A DNA stretch of 64,000 bases. Source: Arenicola marina. Taxonomy: Eukaryota; Annelida; Polychaeta; Arenicolidae. The DNA is taken from assembly GCA_964019135.1 (NCBI GenBank), contig OZ025265.1:24527143-24591142 (forward strand), written 5' to 3'. Under the pieces are notes generated by a model that saw only the letters and a program-made list of their open reading frames with translations, was not told the origin of the DNA and ran no database searches. Within the stretch, counting starts at the first letter, position 1; each line of letters opens with the position of its first letter. Of this stretch, positions 43,761 through 55,482 are shown in pieces. The position numbers and the translations under genes are program-made.

Positions 43761-46700
43761 CTGACACTCCCTCTCACATACCCTGACACTCCCTCTCACA
43801 TACCCTGACGCTCCCTCTCACATACCCTGACACTACCTCTCACATACCCTAACACTCCTTCTCACATACCCTAACACTACCTCTCACATACCCTGACCCT
43901 CCCTCTCACATACCCTGACGCTCCCTCTCACATACCCTAACACTACCTCTCACATACCCTGACACTCCCTCTCACATACCCTGACACTCCTTCTCACTTA
44001 CCCTAACACTACCTCTCACATACCCTGACACTCCCTCTCACATACCCTAACACTACCTCTCACATACCCTGACACTCCCTCTCACATACCCTGACACTCC
44101 CTCTCACATACCCTGACACTCCTTCTCACTTACCCTGACACTCCCTCTCACATACCCTAACACTACCTCTCACATACCCTGACACTCCCTCTCACATACC
44201 CTGACACTCCCTCTCACATACCCTGACACTCCCTCTCACATACCCTGACACTCCCTCTCACATACCCTGACACTCCTTCTCACTTACCCTGACACTCCCT
44301 CTCACATACCCTGACACTCCCTCTCACATACCCTGACACTCCTTCTCACTTACCCTGACACTCCCTCTCACATACCCTGACCCTCCCTCTCACATACCCT
44401 GACACTCCCTCTCACATACCCTGACACTCCTTCTCACTTACCCTAACACTACCTCTCACATACCCTGACACTTCCTCTCACATACCCTAACACTACCTCT
44501 CACATACCCTGACACTCCCTCTCACATACCCTGACACTCCCTCTCACATACCCTGACACTCCTTCTCACTTACCCTGACACTCCTTCTCACTTACCCTGA
44601 CACTCCCTCTCACATACCCTAACACTACCTCTCACATACCCTGACACTCCCTCTCACATACCCTGACGCTCCCTCTCACATACCCTGACGCTCCCTCTCA
44701 CATACCCTGACACTCCCTCTCACATACCCTGACACTCCCTCTCACATACCCTGACACTACCTCTCACATACCCTGACACTCCCTCTCACTTACCCTGACA
44801 CTCCCTCTCACATACCCTAACACTACCTCTCACATACCCTGACACTCCCTCTCACATACCCTGACACTCCCTCTCACATACCCTGACACTCCTTCTCACT
44901 TACCCTGACACTCCTTCTCACTTACCCTGACACTCCCTCTCACATACCCTAACACTACCTCTCACATACCCTGACACTCCCTCTCACTTACCCTGACACT
45001 CCTTCTCACTTACCCTGACACTCCCTCTCACATACCCTAACACTACCTCTCACATACCCTGACGCTCCCTCTCACATACCCTGACACTCCCTCTCACACA
45101 CCCTGACGCTCCCTCTCACATACCCTGACACTCCCTCTCACATACCCTAACACTACCTCTCACATACCCTGACAATCCCTCTCACATACCCTGACACTCC
45201 CTCTCACATACCCTAACACTACCTCTCACATACCCTGACCCTCCCTCTCACATACCCTGACACTCCCTCTCACATACCCTGACACTCCCTCTCACATACC
45301 CTGACGCTCCCTCTCACATACCCTGACACTCCCTCTCACATACCCTGACACTCCCTCTCACATACCCTGACACTCCTTCTCACTTACCCTGACACTCCCT
45401 CTCACATACCCTGACCCTCCCTCTCACATACCCTGACACTCCCTCTCACATACCCTGACACTCCTTCTCACTTACCCTAACACTACCTCTCACATACCCT
45501 GACACTTCCTCTCACATACCCTAACACTACCTCTCACATACCCTGACACTCCCTCTCACATACCCTGACACTCCCTCTCACATACCCTGACACTCCTTCT
45601 CACTTACCCTGACACTCCTTCTCACTTACCCTGACACTCCCTCTCACATACCCTAACACTACCTCTCACATACCCTGACACTCCCTCTCACATACCCTGA
45701 CGCTCCCTCTCACATACCCTGACGCTCCCTCTCACATACCCTGACACTCCCTCTCACATACCCTGACACTCCCTCTCACATACCCTGACACTACCTCTCA
45801 CATACCCTGACACTCCCTCTCACTTACCCTGACACTCCCTCTCACATACCCTAACACTACCTCTCACATACCCTGACACTCCCTCTCACATACCCTGACA
45901 CTCCCTCTCACATACCCTGACACTCCTTCTCACTTACCCTGACACTCCTTCTCACTTACCCTGACACTCCCTCTCACATACCCTAACACTACCTCTCACA
46001 TACCCTGACACTCCCTCTCACTTACCCTGACACTCCTTCTCACTTACCCTGACACTCCCTCTCACATACCCTAACACTACCTCTCACATACCCTGACGCT
46101 CCCTCTCACATACCCTGACACTCCCTCTCACACACCCTGACGCTCCCTCTCACATACCCTGACACTCCCTCTCACATACCCTAACACTACCTCTCACATA
46201 CCCTGACAATCCCTCTCACATACCCTGACACTCCCTCTCACATACCCTAACACTACCTCTCACATACCCTGACCCTCCCTCTCACATACCCTGACACTCC
46301 CTCTCACATACCCTGACACTCCCTCTCACATACCCTGACGCTCCCTCTCACATACCCTGACACTCCCTCTCACATACCCTGACACTCCCTCTCACTTACC
46401 CTAACACTACCTCTCACATACCCTGACACTCCCTCTCACATACCCTGACACTCCCTCTCACATACCCTGACACTCCCTCTCACTTACCCTAACACTACCT
46501 CTCACATACCCTGACACTCCCTCTCACATACCCTGACACTCCCTCTCACATACCCTGACGCTCCCTCTCACATACCCTGACACTACCTCTCACATACCCT
46601 GACACTCCCTCTCACATACCCTGACACTCCCTCTCACATACCCTGACCCTCCCTCTCACATACCCTGACACTCCTTCTCACATACCCTGACACTCCCTCT

Positions 46701-46928
46701 CACATACCCTAACACTCCTTCTCACATACCCTGACACTCCTTCTCACTTACCCTGACACTCCCTCTCACATACCCTGACACTCCCTCTCACATACCCTAA
46801 CACTCCTTCTCACTTACCCTGACACTCCCTCTCACATACCCTGACACTCCCTCTCACATACCCTAACACTCCTTCTCACATACCCTGACACTCCTTCTCA
46901 CTTACCCTGACACTCCTTCTCACTTATC
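43761..46928. repeat. 22-bp satellite, about 144 copies, with 1,034-bp higher-order repeat
   Basis: Core ctcacataccctgacactcc. Rare variants (cacacaccctgacg, gacaatccct, gaccctccct, gacacttcct) recur at an offset of exactly 1,034 bp (45091/46125, 45171/46205, 44381/45415), i.e. 47 units, so a 47-mer is duplicated from about 44.3 kb on. The single ccctaa word per unit does not make it telomeric. Confidence 0.97.
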
Positions 46929-47917
46929 CTGCCCCCCCCCCCATGGTTCCCTGGCTGCTGCATATTAGCAGGTCGAAGGGGGTTGGAGTACGCATACCTG
47001 TTGGTCTAGCAATTGATCATCAGAATATGGGTCCCCTAGCTGGTGTGACATGCCAGCAGAATGAATGGGGTGTTTTTTTCAACGAATATTTGAGCAAGCA
47101 AAAAAGGCGGAGTGTTCCAGTTTGGGTAAGATCAGTATGTGTTTGGCAAGTGCTTAGTCAGTGCTTGATCAGTACTTCGGCAGTGTTTTGTCCGTATTTC
47201 GTTTGGCAATTGTTTCTGCCCGGGTTTCCTCAGTTTCGGGCAATCGTTTTTTTTCATGGTCTCGTCAGTGTTTGGTTATTGTTTGGTCGGTGTTTAGTCA
47301 TTGTGCCATCAATATCAGCCTGTCCTTTGTTGGATTTAATCATGTATTTACATGTGTACTTAAGGGCATTTGCTTTCTACAAAAATATCTGTTGTAAGCA
47401 ATGTGGTTATTAAGCCTTCATGAGGCTCCTGTCAAGCGCAAATGTCGCGAAGCAAATCGTATTACTTAAACCAAAAAAAAAGCTGCCGATCCGGCGTCTG
47501 TCGCAGACGGACGGATGCCAACCAGTTATAAAGCTAGTGCGATGATCATTTGCGCTGAATGCACATTCCGATGTATATACCTAACCTACTCATTGATAAA
47601 TGGGTATTCAATACGTGGAGGATTAAAATCAGCACAGAAACATGACACGATTGATTGCTCAACAGTTACAGCTACAGCTTCTCCTGGGGAAGTCAGTATC
47701 TAGTAGTGCAAGAATTATGTGTTATGGTCAATAGCATTCATGGCCTGCCGTCTGTTTATAATGTCCCCAAAATTACATTAAGAAATCTCCATACAAAATC
47801 AATGGCTGTATTTTTTATATTATCATTATATCCTCACGTGGCTGATCATAAGATCCCGAACCATTGAGCCGTCATTCCAGTGACGTCAATGTTACACGAA
47901 CAGGGGGCTTGGCGACG
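46929..47917. other. No supported gene
   Basis: C run at 46933-46941 at the satellite edge. The stretch 47130-47320 is a degenerate agtgtttggtc-like repeat that keeps a 156-codon frame (46943-47413) open; it is low-complexity and not called. The rest is unique, AT-rich. Confidence 0.4.
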
Positions 47918-48335
47918 GTGAACGTACAAAGCCCCCTAGGACAGAATCTCCGGTCTCTAAACCCCCCTAGGACAGAATCCCCGGTCTCTAAACCCCCCTA
48001 GGACAGAATCCCCGGTCTCTAAACCCCACTAGGACAGAATCCCCGGTCTCTAAACCCCCTAGGACAGAATCCCCGGTCTCTAAACCCCCCTAGGACAGAA
48101 TCCCCGGTCTCTAAACCCCCCTAGGACAGAATCCCCGGTCTCTAAACCCCACTAGGACAGAATCCCCGGTCTCTAAACCCCCCTAGGACAGAATCCCCGG
48201 TCTCTAAACCCCACTAGGACAGAATCCCCGGTCTCTAAACCCCCCTAGGACAGAATCCCCGGTCTCTAAACCGCCTAGGACAGAATCCCCGGTCTCTAAA
48301 CCCCACTAGGACAGAATCCCCGGTCACTAAAACCC
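47918..48335. repeat. 30-bp minisatellite, about 13 copies
   Basis: Core cctaggacagaatccccggt followed by ctctaaaccc. Nearly homogeneous, with ccact/cccct/cgcct variants. Confidence 0.95.
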
Positions 48336-48480
48336 CTAGGGCAAAACCCCCTGGGACAAAACCTCCTGGGACAAAACCTCCTGGGACAAAACCTCCTGGG
48401 ACAAAACCTCCTGGGACAAAACCTCCTGGGACAAAACCTACTAGGACAAAACCCCGAGGACAAAACAAACCCGACAGAAC
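48336..48480. repeat. 15-bp minisatellite, about 9 copies, derived from the 30-bp unit
   Basis: acctcctgggacaaa units follow the 30-bp array without a break; the half-unit ctaggacagaat is recognisably the source. Minus-strand PRRFC/GGFVP frames are artefacts of a period divisible by three. Confidence 0.9.
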
Positions 48481-48503
48481 CCCTAGAACAAAAGCCCGGG
48501 TGG

Positions 48504-48690
48504 ACAGAATGGCCGGTCAGGCCAAGCAAAGCGATCGGTGCGTGGTACGAGCCCCACCGGTGCAAATGTCACTGTTTGTCATGTCTTTTTCTTCGCAAAA
48601 GAGTAGGGGGTCATGCCTCCTCTTGACCTTCAACCCTTCCCATTGTCGCGATATGACCTACACAGGTACTGCTTAAACCAATCAACGAAC
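48504..48690 (+). mobile_element. tRNA-SINE, 5'-truncated copy
   Basis: Box-B-like tacgagccccaccggtgcaa, then the shared body (catgtctttttcttcgcaaa, gagtagggggtcatgcctcc, tgtcgcgatatgacctacac) and tail (accaatcaacgaacc). No box A. Confidence 0.65.
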
Positions 48691-49751
48691 CAAATGGGGG
48701 AGATCGGTCGAAATTAAGTCGTCGAGCATACCCCCCTCCCCCTCCTAGTCTCCCTGGCACACAGCGTCCATCAGCTGTCAATAACCCTGTGGACGATTGA
48801 AAGTATTACTGTACAGATAATGTTACAGCTCTGTTCAATTGATTGTTAATCACTGCTGCATACAAACTATGCAGAATTTCGTTAATTACCGAGCACTATT
48901 TGTATACTAAGTAGCAGCGCGTATCACGAGTGTGACCTAATATGCACTACAAGGGGGGTGGGGGGGGGGGGTGGAGCTGGGGGTAAAGGTTTGTTGACTT
49001 GACGAGTGGGTTTAGGGTGGAGGGGATTGTCCGCTTTAGGTTCAATGGGCAATCGTTTCCCAGCTAAGCGTCTGTATTATACATGACGTGGGACTGTACT
49101 GACGAAAGGATGAGGGTGGGGGCAGGGAAGGAGTGCGGGGGCGGAGGGTGAGTAGTCACAAGCGGAAAACACACCACAGGACTGGTGTGTAAGGAACAAA
49201 TTATAAATAACAAATTATATTATTGAAGGGTGAGATTTGTTGCCTGGGGGTGTTGGGTGTGTGGATGTGTGGGGAATAGGTGAGAAGAGGGGGCTAGACA
49301 GGATGGGCTGCATGGGAAGGGGGGGGGGCGTCACGCACCGCCTTCTCTACCGCTGTAGCCTGGGTGATAACGAGGCTGGGTGGGGGGGGGGGGGTTAAGG
49401 GGGACGGATCGATGGATGGAAGAAAAGGTGGAGTCATGCGGGGCGAACCATTGTTTCAGCACAGCTCACGTATGGCCCGCCCTAGTGCCACGTACTATAT
49501 TGATCCATGTCGTAGGCTCTAACATGGAAGATATACCCATTTGGGGACACACATTAGTGCGGAACATGAGAATGGAACACGGCAGATCGATCTCCCTTCA
49601 GACACCCAGGGGTAACATTGACACCTCCACCTGTGCGACGGATGCGATGAATGTAATATGAACCAATCCCCATGCAACGATAGCCGGCTGGCATGATGAC
49701 GACCCGTGTCTCAGTGTGATTGGCCGAAGGGAAGATGTTGTATTTCTGGTA
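48691..49751. other. No gene seen; G-rich simple tracts
   Basis: G runs at 48953-48971 and 49380-49394. A 93-codon frame (49380-49661) has no features. 49443-49480 is related to 3878-3915. Confidence 0.4.
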
Positions 49752-49908
49752 GGGCCGCCCCGATAGTTCAGTGGGTTAGAGCGCTCGGCGCCTTGAGCGC
49801 TCTGGCCACCTTGTGAGACTAACGGCACGTGGATCGGTGGTTCGAGCCCCGCTGTGGCCATGTCTGTGTGGTCGGAGGATAAGTATCCCATGTCCTTCTT
49901 CGCCGTCC
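49752..49908 (+). mobile_element. tRNA-SINE, 3'-truncated copy
   Basis: ggccgccccgatagttcagt head with box A, box B ggttcgagccccgctgtggc, then the body to catgtccttcttcg, where homology stops. Confidence 0.8.
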
Positions 49909-50138
49909 TTCGGTGTGCCGCCCATGCCGTAGAGGGCATATGGAGAACGAGAGAACGGGTGAAATTGCAGATTTCTGCTCCGGGGTTTGAGAGAAGGCGA
50001 AACTGACAAAGGGTCATTTCATATACACATGTATATACCTGACTATATGTAGTGCCCCCGCCCACTCGGGTACCAGACAACTGGTTCGATGTGATACCTA
50101 GTTCTGCAGCTTTTTCTCTATCGTCAGAACAACACTTT
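49909..50138. other. No gene seen
   Basis: Unique sequence between SINE and MITE. Confidence 0.4.
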
Positions 50139-50355
50139 CAGGGGCGGATTCTGTGGGGGGGGGGCGGGGGGGGGGGGTTCTCCCCCCTGGAAACTTGAAC
50201 ACACACAACGTAAAAGTCGGGTTCTTCGAGCATCGCAAGTTTTCAGAGAGCAGCTCCCCCCCCCCCCCCCCCTCGCTGGTAAGTTTTCAGAGAGCAGCCC
50301 CCATCCCCCGGTGATAAGTTCCCCCCTCCTTTTCAAATTCCTAGATCCGCCCCTG
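50139..50355. mobile_element. hAT-like MITE (CAGGGGCGGAT ends), copy 2
   Basis: caggggcggattctg at the left; the inverse of caggggcggatctaggaatt at the right; G and C runs inside, plus a short internal duplication (aagttttcagagagcagc, twice). Flanks aacacttt/gactcttg agree at 5 of 8 bases, compatible with a decayed 8-bp target duplication. Confidence 0.7.
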
Positions 50356-50782
50356 GACTCTTGATATATAATATTAATATATGATATGATGTTATGATAT
50401 GATAAGTGGAGAGCGTTTATGCGCTGAAACATGAAACTTCTTTTCCCAAGACGGGGGAGCGACAGTCTAAACCTACTACCCCAGTGAGTTTAAAGATTTG
50501 ACCTTCCAAAAGACCCAGCACACAGCACGGCAACCAAAAAAAGCTTCTGCATTGTCATTGAGGAATTCGCTTCTTTTCATATTATTATCCAGACACCACT
50601 TATTACAGTGCTGCCCTCTACTGGCCGAACCGTTCAGTCACTCACGCGTCTAGGGCAGATGGGATTGTGTGTTACGCATAGGTCATCCCGTCACCAGATA
50701 GCACCGTTGTCCCAATTGGTTTCTGCGATAAATTCGATGAGTTCGCATAGACCTCCAATCTTGTGGCCTTGATAACCCTTGT
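50356..50782. other. No gene seen
   Basis: Unique sequence; no frame of note. Confidence 0.4.
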
Positions 50783-51074
50783 GAGGAGGAGGGAATACCC
50801 CCTGTGAATCGCGAATCCCCAAGTATTAGGGAGAGCAATTTCGAATCTCCAAGATTAGGACAGTTAAAGCTGGGCGCTTTTATGATGATATCGCGAATAT
50901 CAAGGAATTTGCAGACTGCTATAACGGATCGCGGTCAATAGGCAAAGGGTCCTCGCGTTGAACGAGGAATTGTACGGATAACGATACCCCAAAATTGCCA
51001 ACAGCTGATCGCGAATCTCCAAAAATTCCTGGATGTCAATCTCGGAGAACGGCAAAGGTACCCCCCCCCCCCCC
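50783..51074 (-). mobile_element. G-run/C-run ended dispersed element (family P), copy 4
   Basis: Inverse orientation. gggaataccccctgtgaatc at one end, C run at 51060-51074 at the other; interior aatctccaagattaggacag, aaagggtcctcgcgttgaac and gccaacagctgatcgcgaat match the other three copies. Confidence 0.75.
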
Positions 51075-52444
51075 GCCCCCTCCCCTTGTGACGATCTTCT
51101 CGAATGGTGACAAATCCCACATCGCCCGAACACCCAGGAAAGGAAGGTGAAGCAAACAAATCTCGGCTTCTGAAGGCATAGACCGTCTATTCATCTTCAT
51201 GTCGTGTCAAGGGAGATTGATTTAATAATACCTCAACTGACGGCTTGTGGTTTGTACAATGACTCCCGCTACCTCCCTGCCGCCCAGTCGAACTCCTACG
51301 CCCCCGCCCCCCCCCCCGTCACCGCCAAGGGGTCAATCGGGAAACGAAAACGATGTCGTCCCGTGGTAATAGACAGACGAAGGGACAGACAACGGCGTGT
51401 TTCAATCGCATCTGTGAAACGAAAAAGACCGGATGATGAAGACAGCACGTGTTCATCACGCGCGGTTTGGTTTCTCAACCACATCCATTATCGCCTATGT
51501 TATCGACCTAAAACGCTGCCTGCCGCCGACACCAATGAATAAAGCAAGTGCCATAGGAACATGTCGATGCAGTGGCAACGTGTTTGTTGATTTTGCTTAG
51601 ATTGAAAGCCTTTCGCCATCATTCTGCGACACGAGGTAGTCAATGCCTGGTTCATTATTCATCAGGGAAACCAAACCCTTTGCGCCAGCTCGCTACAAAT
51701 GCAATATTGATCGTTTCATCAATGTCATTTTTTGTCCTATGCCGTGCATATTGTCGCCTTACCTTTGTCTGCCATCAAATCATGCATGGTCCACTGACTA
51801 ACCATCGCCAGTTGCCTACTCTCAGATATTAGGTTCTAATGACGTAGTTGTGGGGACTCACCAAGTTGCTAACTGAATGCGCACATCTGCCCTAAACAGA
51901 CCGAGAGAGGCTGAGTGATCCATGCGTAGGTTGCAGGGCTTCAGTCACATTTAGCTGTCAATACCACGGAAAGCACGCCACAAAGAGGCGAAAATGATAG
52001 TTGAATAGAGTGTTAAAGGAATACCAATGTTATTTTGTCATGTGAGGTGTATTGACAAAAAGTAAAAAGTCTTTTTATCCCAACTATTGTGTAATGTAAC
52101 TCAGGCCCTGTTTAAATGGAGCATTATTATCTATTAATACATAAATTGTGAATTGAAACTTCTTTAATCATGGTACCTGTGGTTATTCTACACACATTGT
52201 TTACATTGATATTTTATATATTTGCAATAATAATAAATTGTAAATACATTTTTTGCATACCTTTGGTATTAATATATACAAACAAACAAAATAAATATAT
52301 ACAGTGGTATAGGAAAGAAGTTCACACATTGCAAATAAGCATGATATATATGTAACCTTGATATCAGCAGCCTGCACACCAGCTGTTGATAACTGATACG
52401 GACATCTGATACCATTGTTTACGTCAAGGGTAAAATAGCTTATA
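51075..52444. other. No supported gene
   Basis: A 112-codon frame (51204-51542, Arg/Lys-rich) and an 86-codon frame (51572-51832) have no domain. 52170-52355 encodes a hydrophobic 61-residue frame in very AT-rich DNA; it could in principle supply the membrane anchor missing from the sulfotransferase at 53153, but I see no donor site to support it. AT-rich from about 52020 on. Confidence 0.35.
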
Positions 52445-52565
52445 ACGTGTATAAGGGTTCGCCGCTTTTAGGGACGTGGCTTCTGACCTTGAACTTTGGT
52501 CCATTGCGGTGATATGACGTATAGAGGTCAAAGCGCCTTACGTACATAAGCAATTTTTTTTTAAA
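52445..52565 (+). mobile_element. tRNA-SINE 3' fragment
   Basis: ttttagggacgtggcttctg, gcggtgatatgacgtatag and aggtcaaagcgcc match the SINE body 3' half. Head missing. Confidence 0.5.
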
Positions 52566-52788
52566 CCCTGGCACAAATGCGGTTGGAGTTTTGTAATTAA
52601 AATAATTACCTGTGCGATAAATCATGCATTGCACATCTGAACTGTAAATACGACAACGTATAATTCGGTTCCCAGATTGTCGAAAATACGCATTTCTATA
52701 TCAGTGAATGGAGGCCTTTCTGTTTTGTTTTCTCGCTCATCCAACTTTGTCTTCATACCTTGGTATTTATTTATCAATATAAATCCCA

Positions 52789-52956
52789 ATGGCGGATCCA
52801 GAGGGGGGCGCCCCCCACCCCCACGAACCAAGCCACGCCCCCTCGCTGGATGCGGTTGGTGATGAAAGTACATTTATATAATTATAGTTTGTTTGAGAAA
52901 GTCTAATGTTGCGCCCCCCCCCCCCCTAAAACAAAATCCTGGATCCTGGAGTCCTG
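52789..52956. mobile_element. hAT-like MITE, degraded copy 3
   Basis: Left end atggcggatccagagggggg and right end near caaaatcctggatcctgg, the inverse pattern of copies 1 and 2, with C runs inside. Ends eroded. Confidence 0.55.
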
Positions 52957-53152
52957 ACTGTTCTGCAAACTGCTAGTCAATTTGTGTATGTTGAGGGTAG
53001 CCTCCATAAATAAATACATTATACCAAGCGCATCACTTTAAAACTAACTATCTTTTCTATGACAATAAGAGGTCATATTTGCTCTTTAAGTTACATATAT
53101 ATTTATTTTTATTTTCTCATTGGATGTTAAAAACTTTTTTTTTCTATGGCAG

Positions 53153-55178
53153 CCTGGGCCTTTATAGGCGGCGAGCGCACTGTGGGGGTTGTGTACGACA
53201 GTCACGTGTCTGGTCGCGTGTCTGACACGTGGCACGCGCCAATCTCCGACGAGGACCGCGCCCCGAGGACCACAGCGTCCTTGTCACGTGACCACTGGTC
53301 TGATGGCGTCGGTGGAGTGCCACAGGTGGCGCCACACAATGGAACGCTGGTAACCGGAAGAGATGACGTCATAGTGGATGGCGACAACAGGGCGCAGGTG
53401 AGCAGCCGATCGCGATTTGTGCAGCATTTTATTTAAATATTGAAATAATTGTTCTGAAATACATTTGGGTTCCGACCTTATTTTGCTATTCCCCGGGAAC
53501 GTCGATTCCAAATGTTCTACTTGGTTAGCGCTAACAAGGTTAACGTAGCGCTAAAAACAAAGAACTAAGTTGCATTGAAAGAACGCCTGAAGTAACACAT
53601 TAGGAACTTTTGTCATGCAGCTTTTCTCGGCCCATTTCAGAACCGGACCAAGGTTGTGTTTATGACCTACATGCGCGGTGGCTCCTCTCTGCTGGGCGAG
53701 ATGTTTAACCAGAACCCCAGCGCCCTCTACTGGTTTGAGCCCATCGATGGTGTCTACAGCGACCTCTACGGGACGAGGCACGGCTGGTTTCCCATCGACA
53801 TCCTCTACACCAGCGACGGCAAACTGCGGTGAGGCCTTCAATATTCAAACACTTGTTTTAAAAGTCAATAAAATATCTCCCTTTTATTTTTTTTACTATT
53901 TATATCTGTCTTTGTTAAACCAAGAGAGGAATCTTACAAATGATCACACAGTCACGCAATCTAATAAAATTATATTAGTTTTTGTCTTATTAAATTAAGC
54001 TAAATTTATTTACTACATCTTAAGACTTTTCACTAAAATCTAGTAAAATTCTATTGAATTCCGCGAATTCGGAGTAATAATTACTTGTGAACCAAACCTA
54101 GACTGTTTACTATCCCCAATTATTCACTATTATAATTAATTATTTTTAATTTCATTTTAATATATATTTTTTTTCTAACAGATCAATTCCGAAATATGAG
54201 GAAGACGCCATCATGAAGCATATTAACAACCTGTTCACTTGTGACGTCACGAGTCTGCCGACCGACATCTTGTCCCACTACTCCATGACGCACTTGGTGC
54301 AGCGCCGCATGGGCGACCTAGCCGACTGCCTGACCGCCGTCAACCTGGGGGAGTTTCCGGAAAACCTAAAATACGAAACCCCGAGCGGCAGGGTGGAAGT
54401 GCCTTGGTCGTGTAAAATACGCCTCGACAATTACTGCCATCGGAGTTTTTCGCTTGAGACCAAGGCGCTGTATTCCTGTTGGTATTGCTTACATCAGGAG
54501 AACTCGACTAGCCGTGACGACCAAGCGGCGCCGGAGAGTAATCCGGATTGCAGCATGGCCAGGACTCATCTGGATTCTTACTCGCAATGCATGGATAACT
54601 TCCGCCAAGCTATGCAAGTCTGTCTCCCGAATCTTACGTCGACGTGCTTGCAGTCTTCCATCATCGGGTTCAAGGCCATCCGGCTGCGGGCGGATCTGAT
54701 CCCGAGACTCCTCCGAGATCATCCGGATCTCAAGGTCGTCCACCAAATCCGGGACCCGCGCGGTGTTGTTTATTCCCGCCGCCGCACGGCGCTGTTGTCG
54801 GAGCTCTCCCGACAGAACATCGTCAAGGAAGCCTCCATTTTGTGCCAGCGCATGGCTTTCGATATCGGGGTTCTTTTCAAGCTGCAGAGGGAGTTTCCGG
54901 GTCGGATTTACCTGCTGCGATACGAGGACTTAGCGACGGATCCAGAAACCATGGCCCGGCGGATTTACACATTTCTGGGACTTCCGGTCCCGCCGGAAGT
55001 GACTTCATGGTTGCGTCAGAGCACCCACGCCGAGCTGGAAGGCGGAGCCTACAGCACCGTGCGGAAGAACGCTACGGATACGGCTTACAAATGGCGGCAC
55101 TACTTGACTTTGGCCGAGACTTCCGCCATTACAGAAACCTGTAAAACTGTCCTCGCGTTGTATAAATACGCCACATAG
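53153..55178 (+). CDS. Carbohydrate (GlcNAc/Gal 6-O-type) sulfotransferase, three exons, 5' incomplete
   Basis: Predicted Golgi enzyme moving sulfate from PAPS to a glycan sugar. Exons: 53153-53397 (acceptor tttctatggcag), 53641-53828, 54182-55178 with stop. Introns of 243 and 353 bp are GT/AG; phases 0 and 2 join cleanly. About 475 residues are visible. The 5'-phosphosulfate loop is in exon 2 (MTYMRGGSSLLGEMFNQNP, 53662 on), matching the family RxGSSF pattern with L for F; then WFEPI. The 3'-phosphate site HQIRDPRGVVYSRR is at 54741-54782, RYEDLATDP and KWRHYL follow, the order seen in CHST1/2/3-type enzymes. The signal anchor is not visible, so an upstream exon is expected; the ATG at 53146 lies in the pyrimidine tract and is a poor start. 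Its paralogue at 61791 is convergent and shares the last intron position and phase. The exact sugar acceptor cannot be inferred. Confidence 0.88.
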
Positions 55179-55482
55179 CGTCGCCAAATCACTTGAGTTC
55201 GCCGTTGTCTTTCTCTATCATTTCAGGCTCACTTCAGTTTACGACGTGTAAGCAGACTTATCCCAACTTGGAACACCAGTGAAGTTGGTGATACCTATGC
55301 TCAATAATGCGAACGGTATATATATGTTCATGAACTATTGGGATTATAACCGGAACTTCAATCAATATTTGAGTGGAAGCTAAGCGAGGTACACCAATCG
55401 GACAACGGGGTATAATTTCTATAGTATCGTTACATTCCTACCATTGTTCTTGGAATCGAGACATTCCCCATGATCTCTCGTC

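Noticed and set aside
43761-46928. Interstitial telomere
   Set aside because: ccctaa appears at most once per 22-bp unit, not as tandem TTAGGG.
46943-47413. 156-codon hydrophobic frame
   Set aside because: Kept open by a degenerate agtgtttggtc repeat; no conserved features.
52170-52355. Membrane-anchor exon for the sulfotransferase at 53153
   Set aside because: Hydrophobic by AT-richness; no donor site in a matching phase was found.
53146-53152. ATG at 53146 as the sulfotransferase start
   Set aside because: It lies in the pyrimidine tract of a good acceptor (tttctatggcag), has poor Kozak context and would leave a Golgi enzyme without a membrane anchor.
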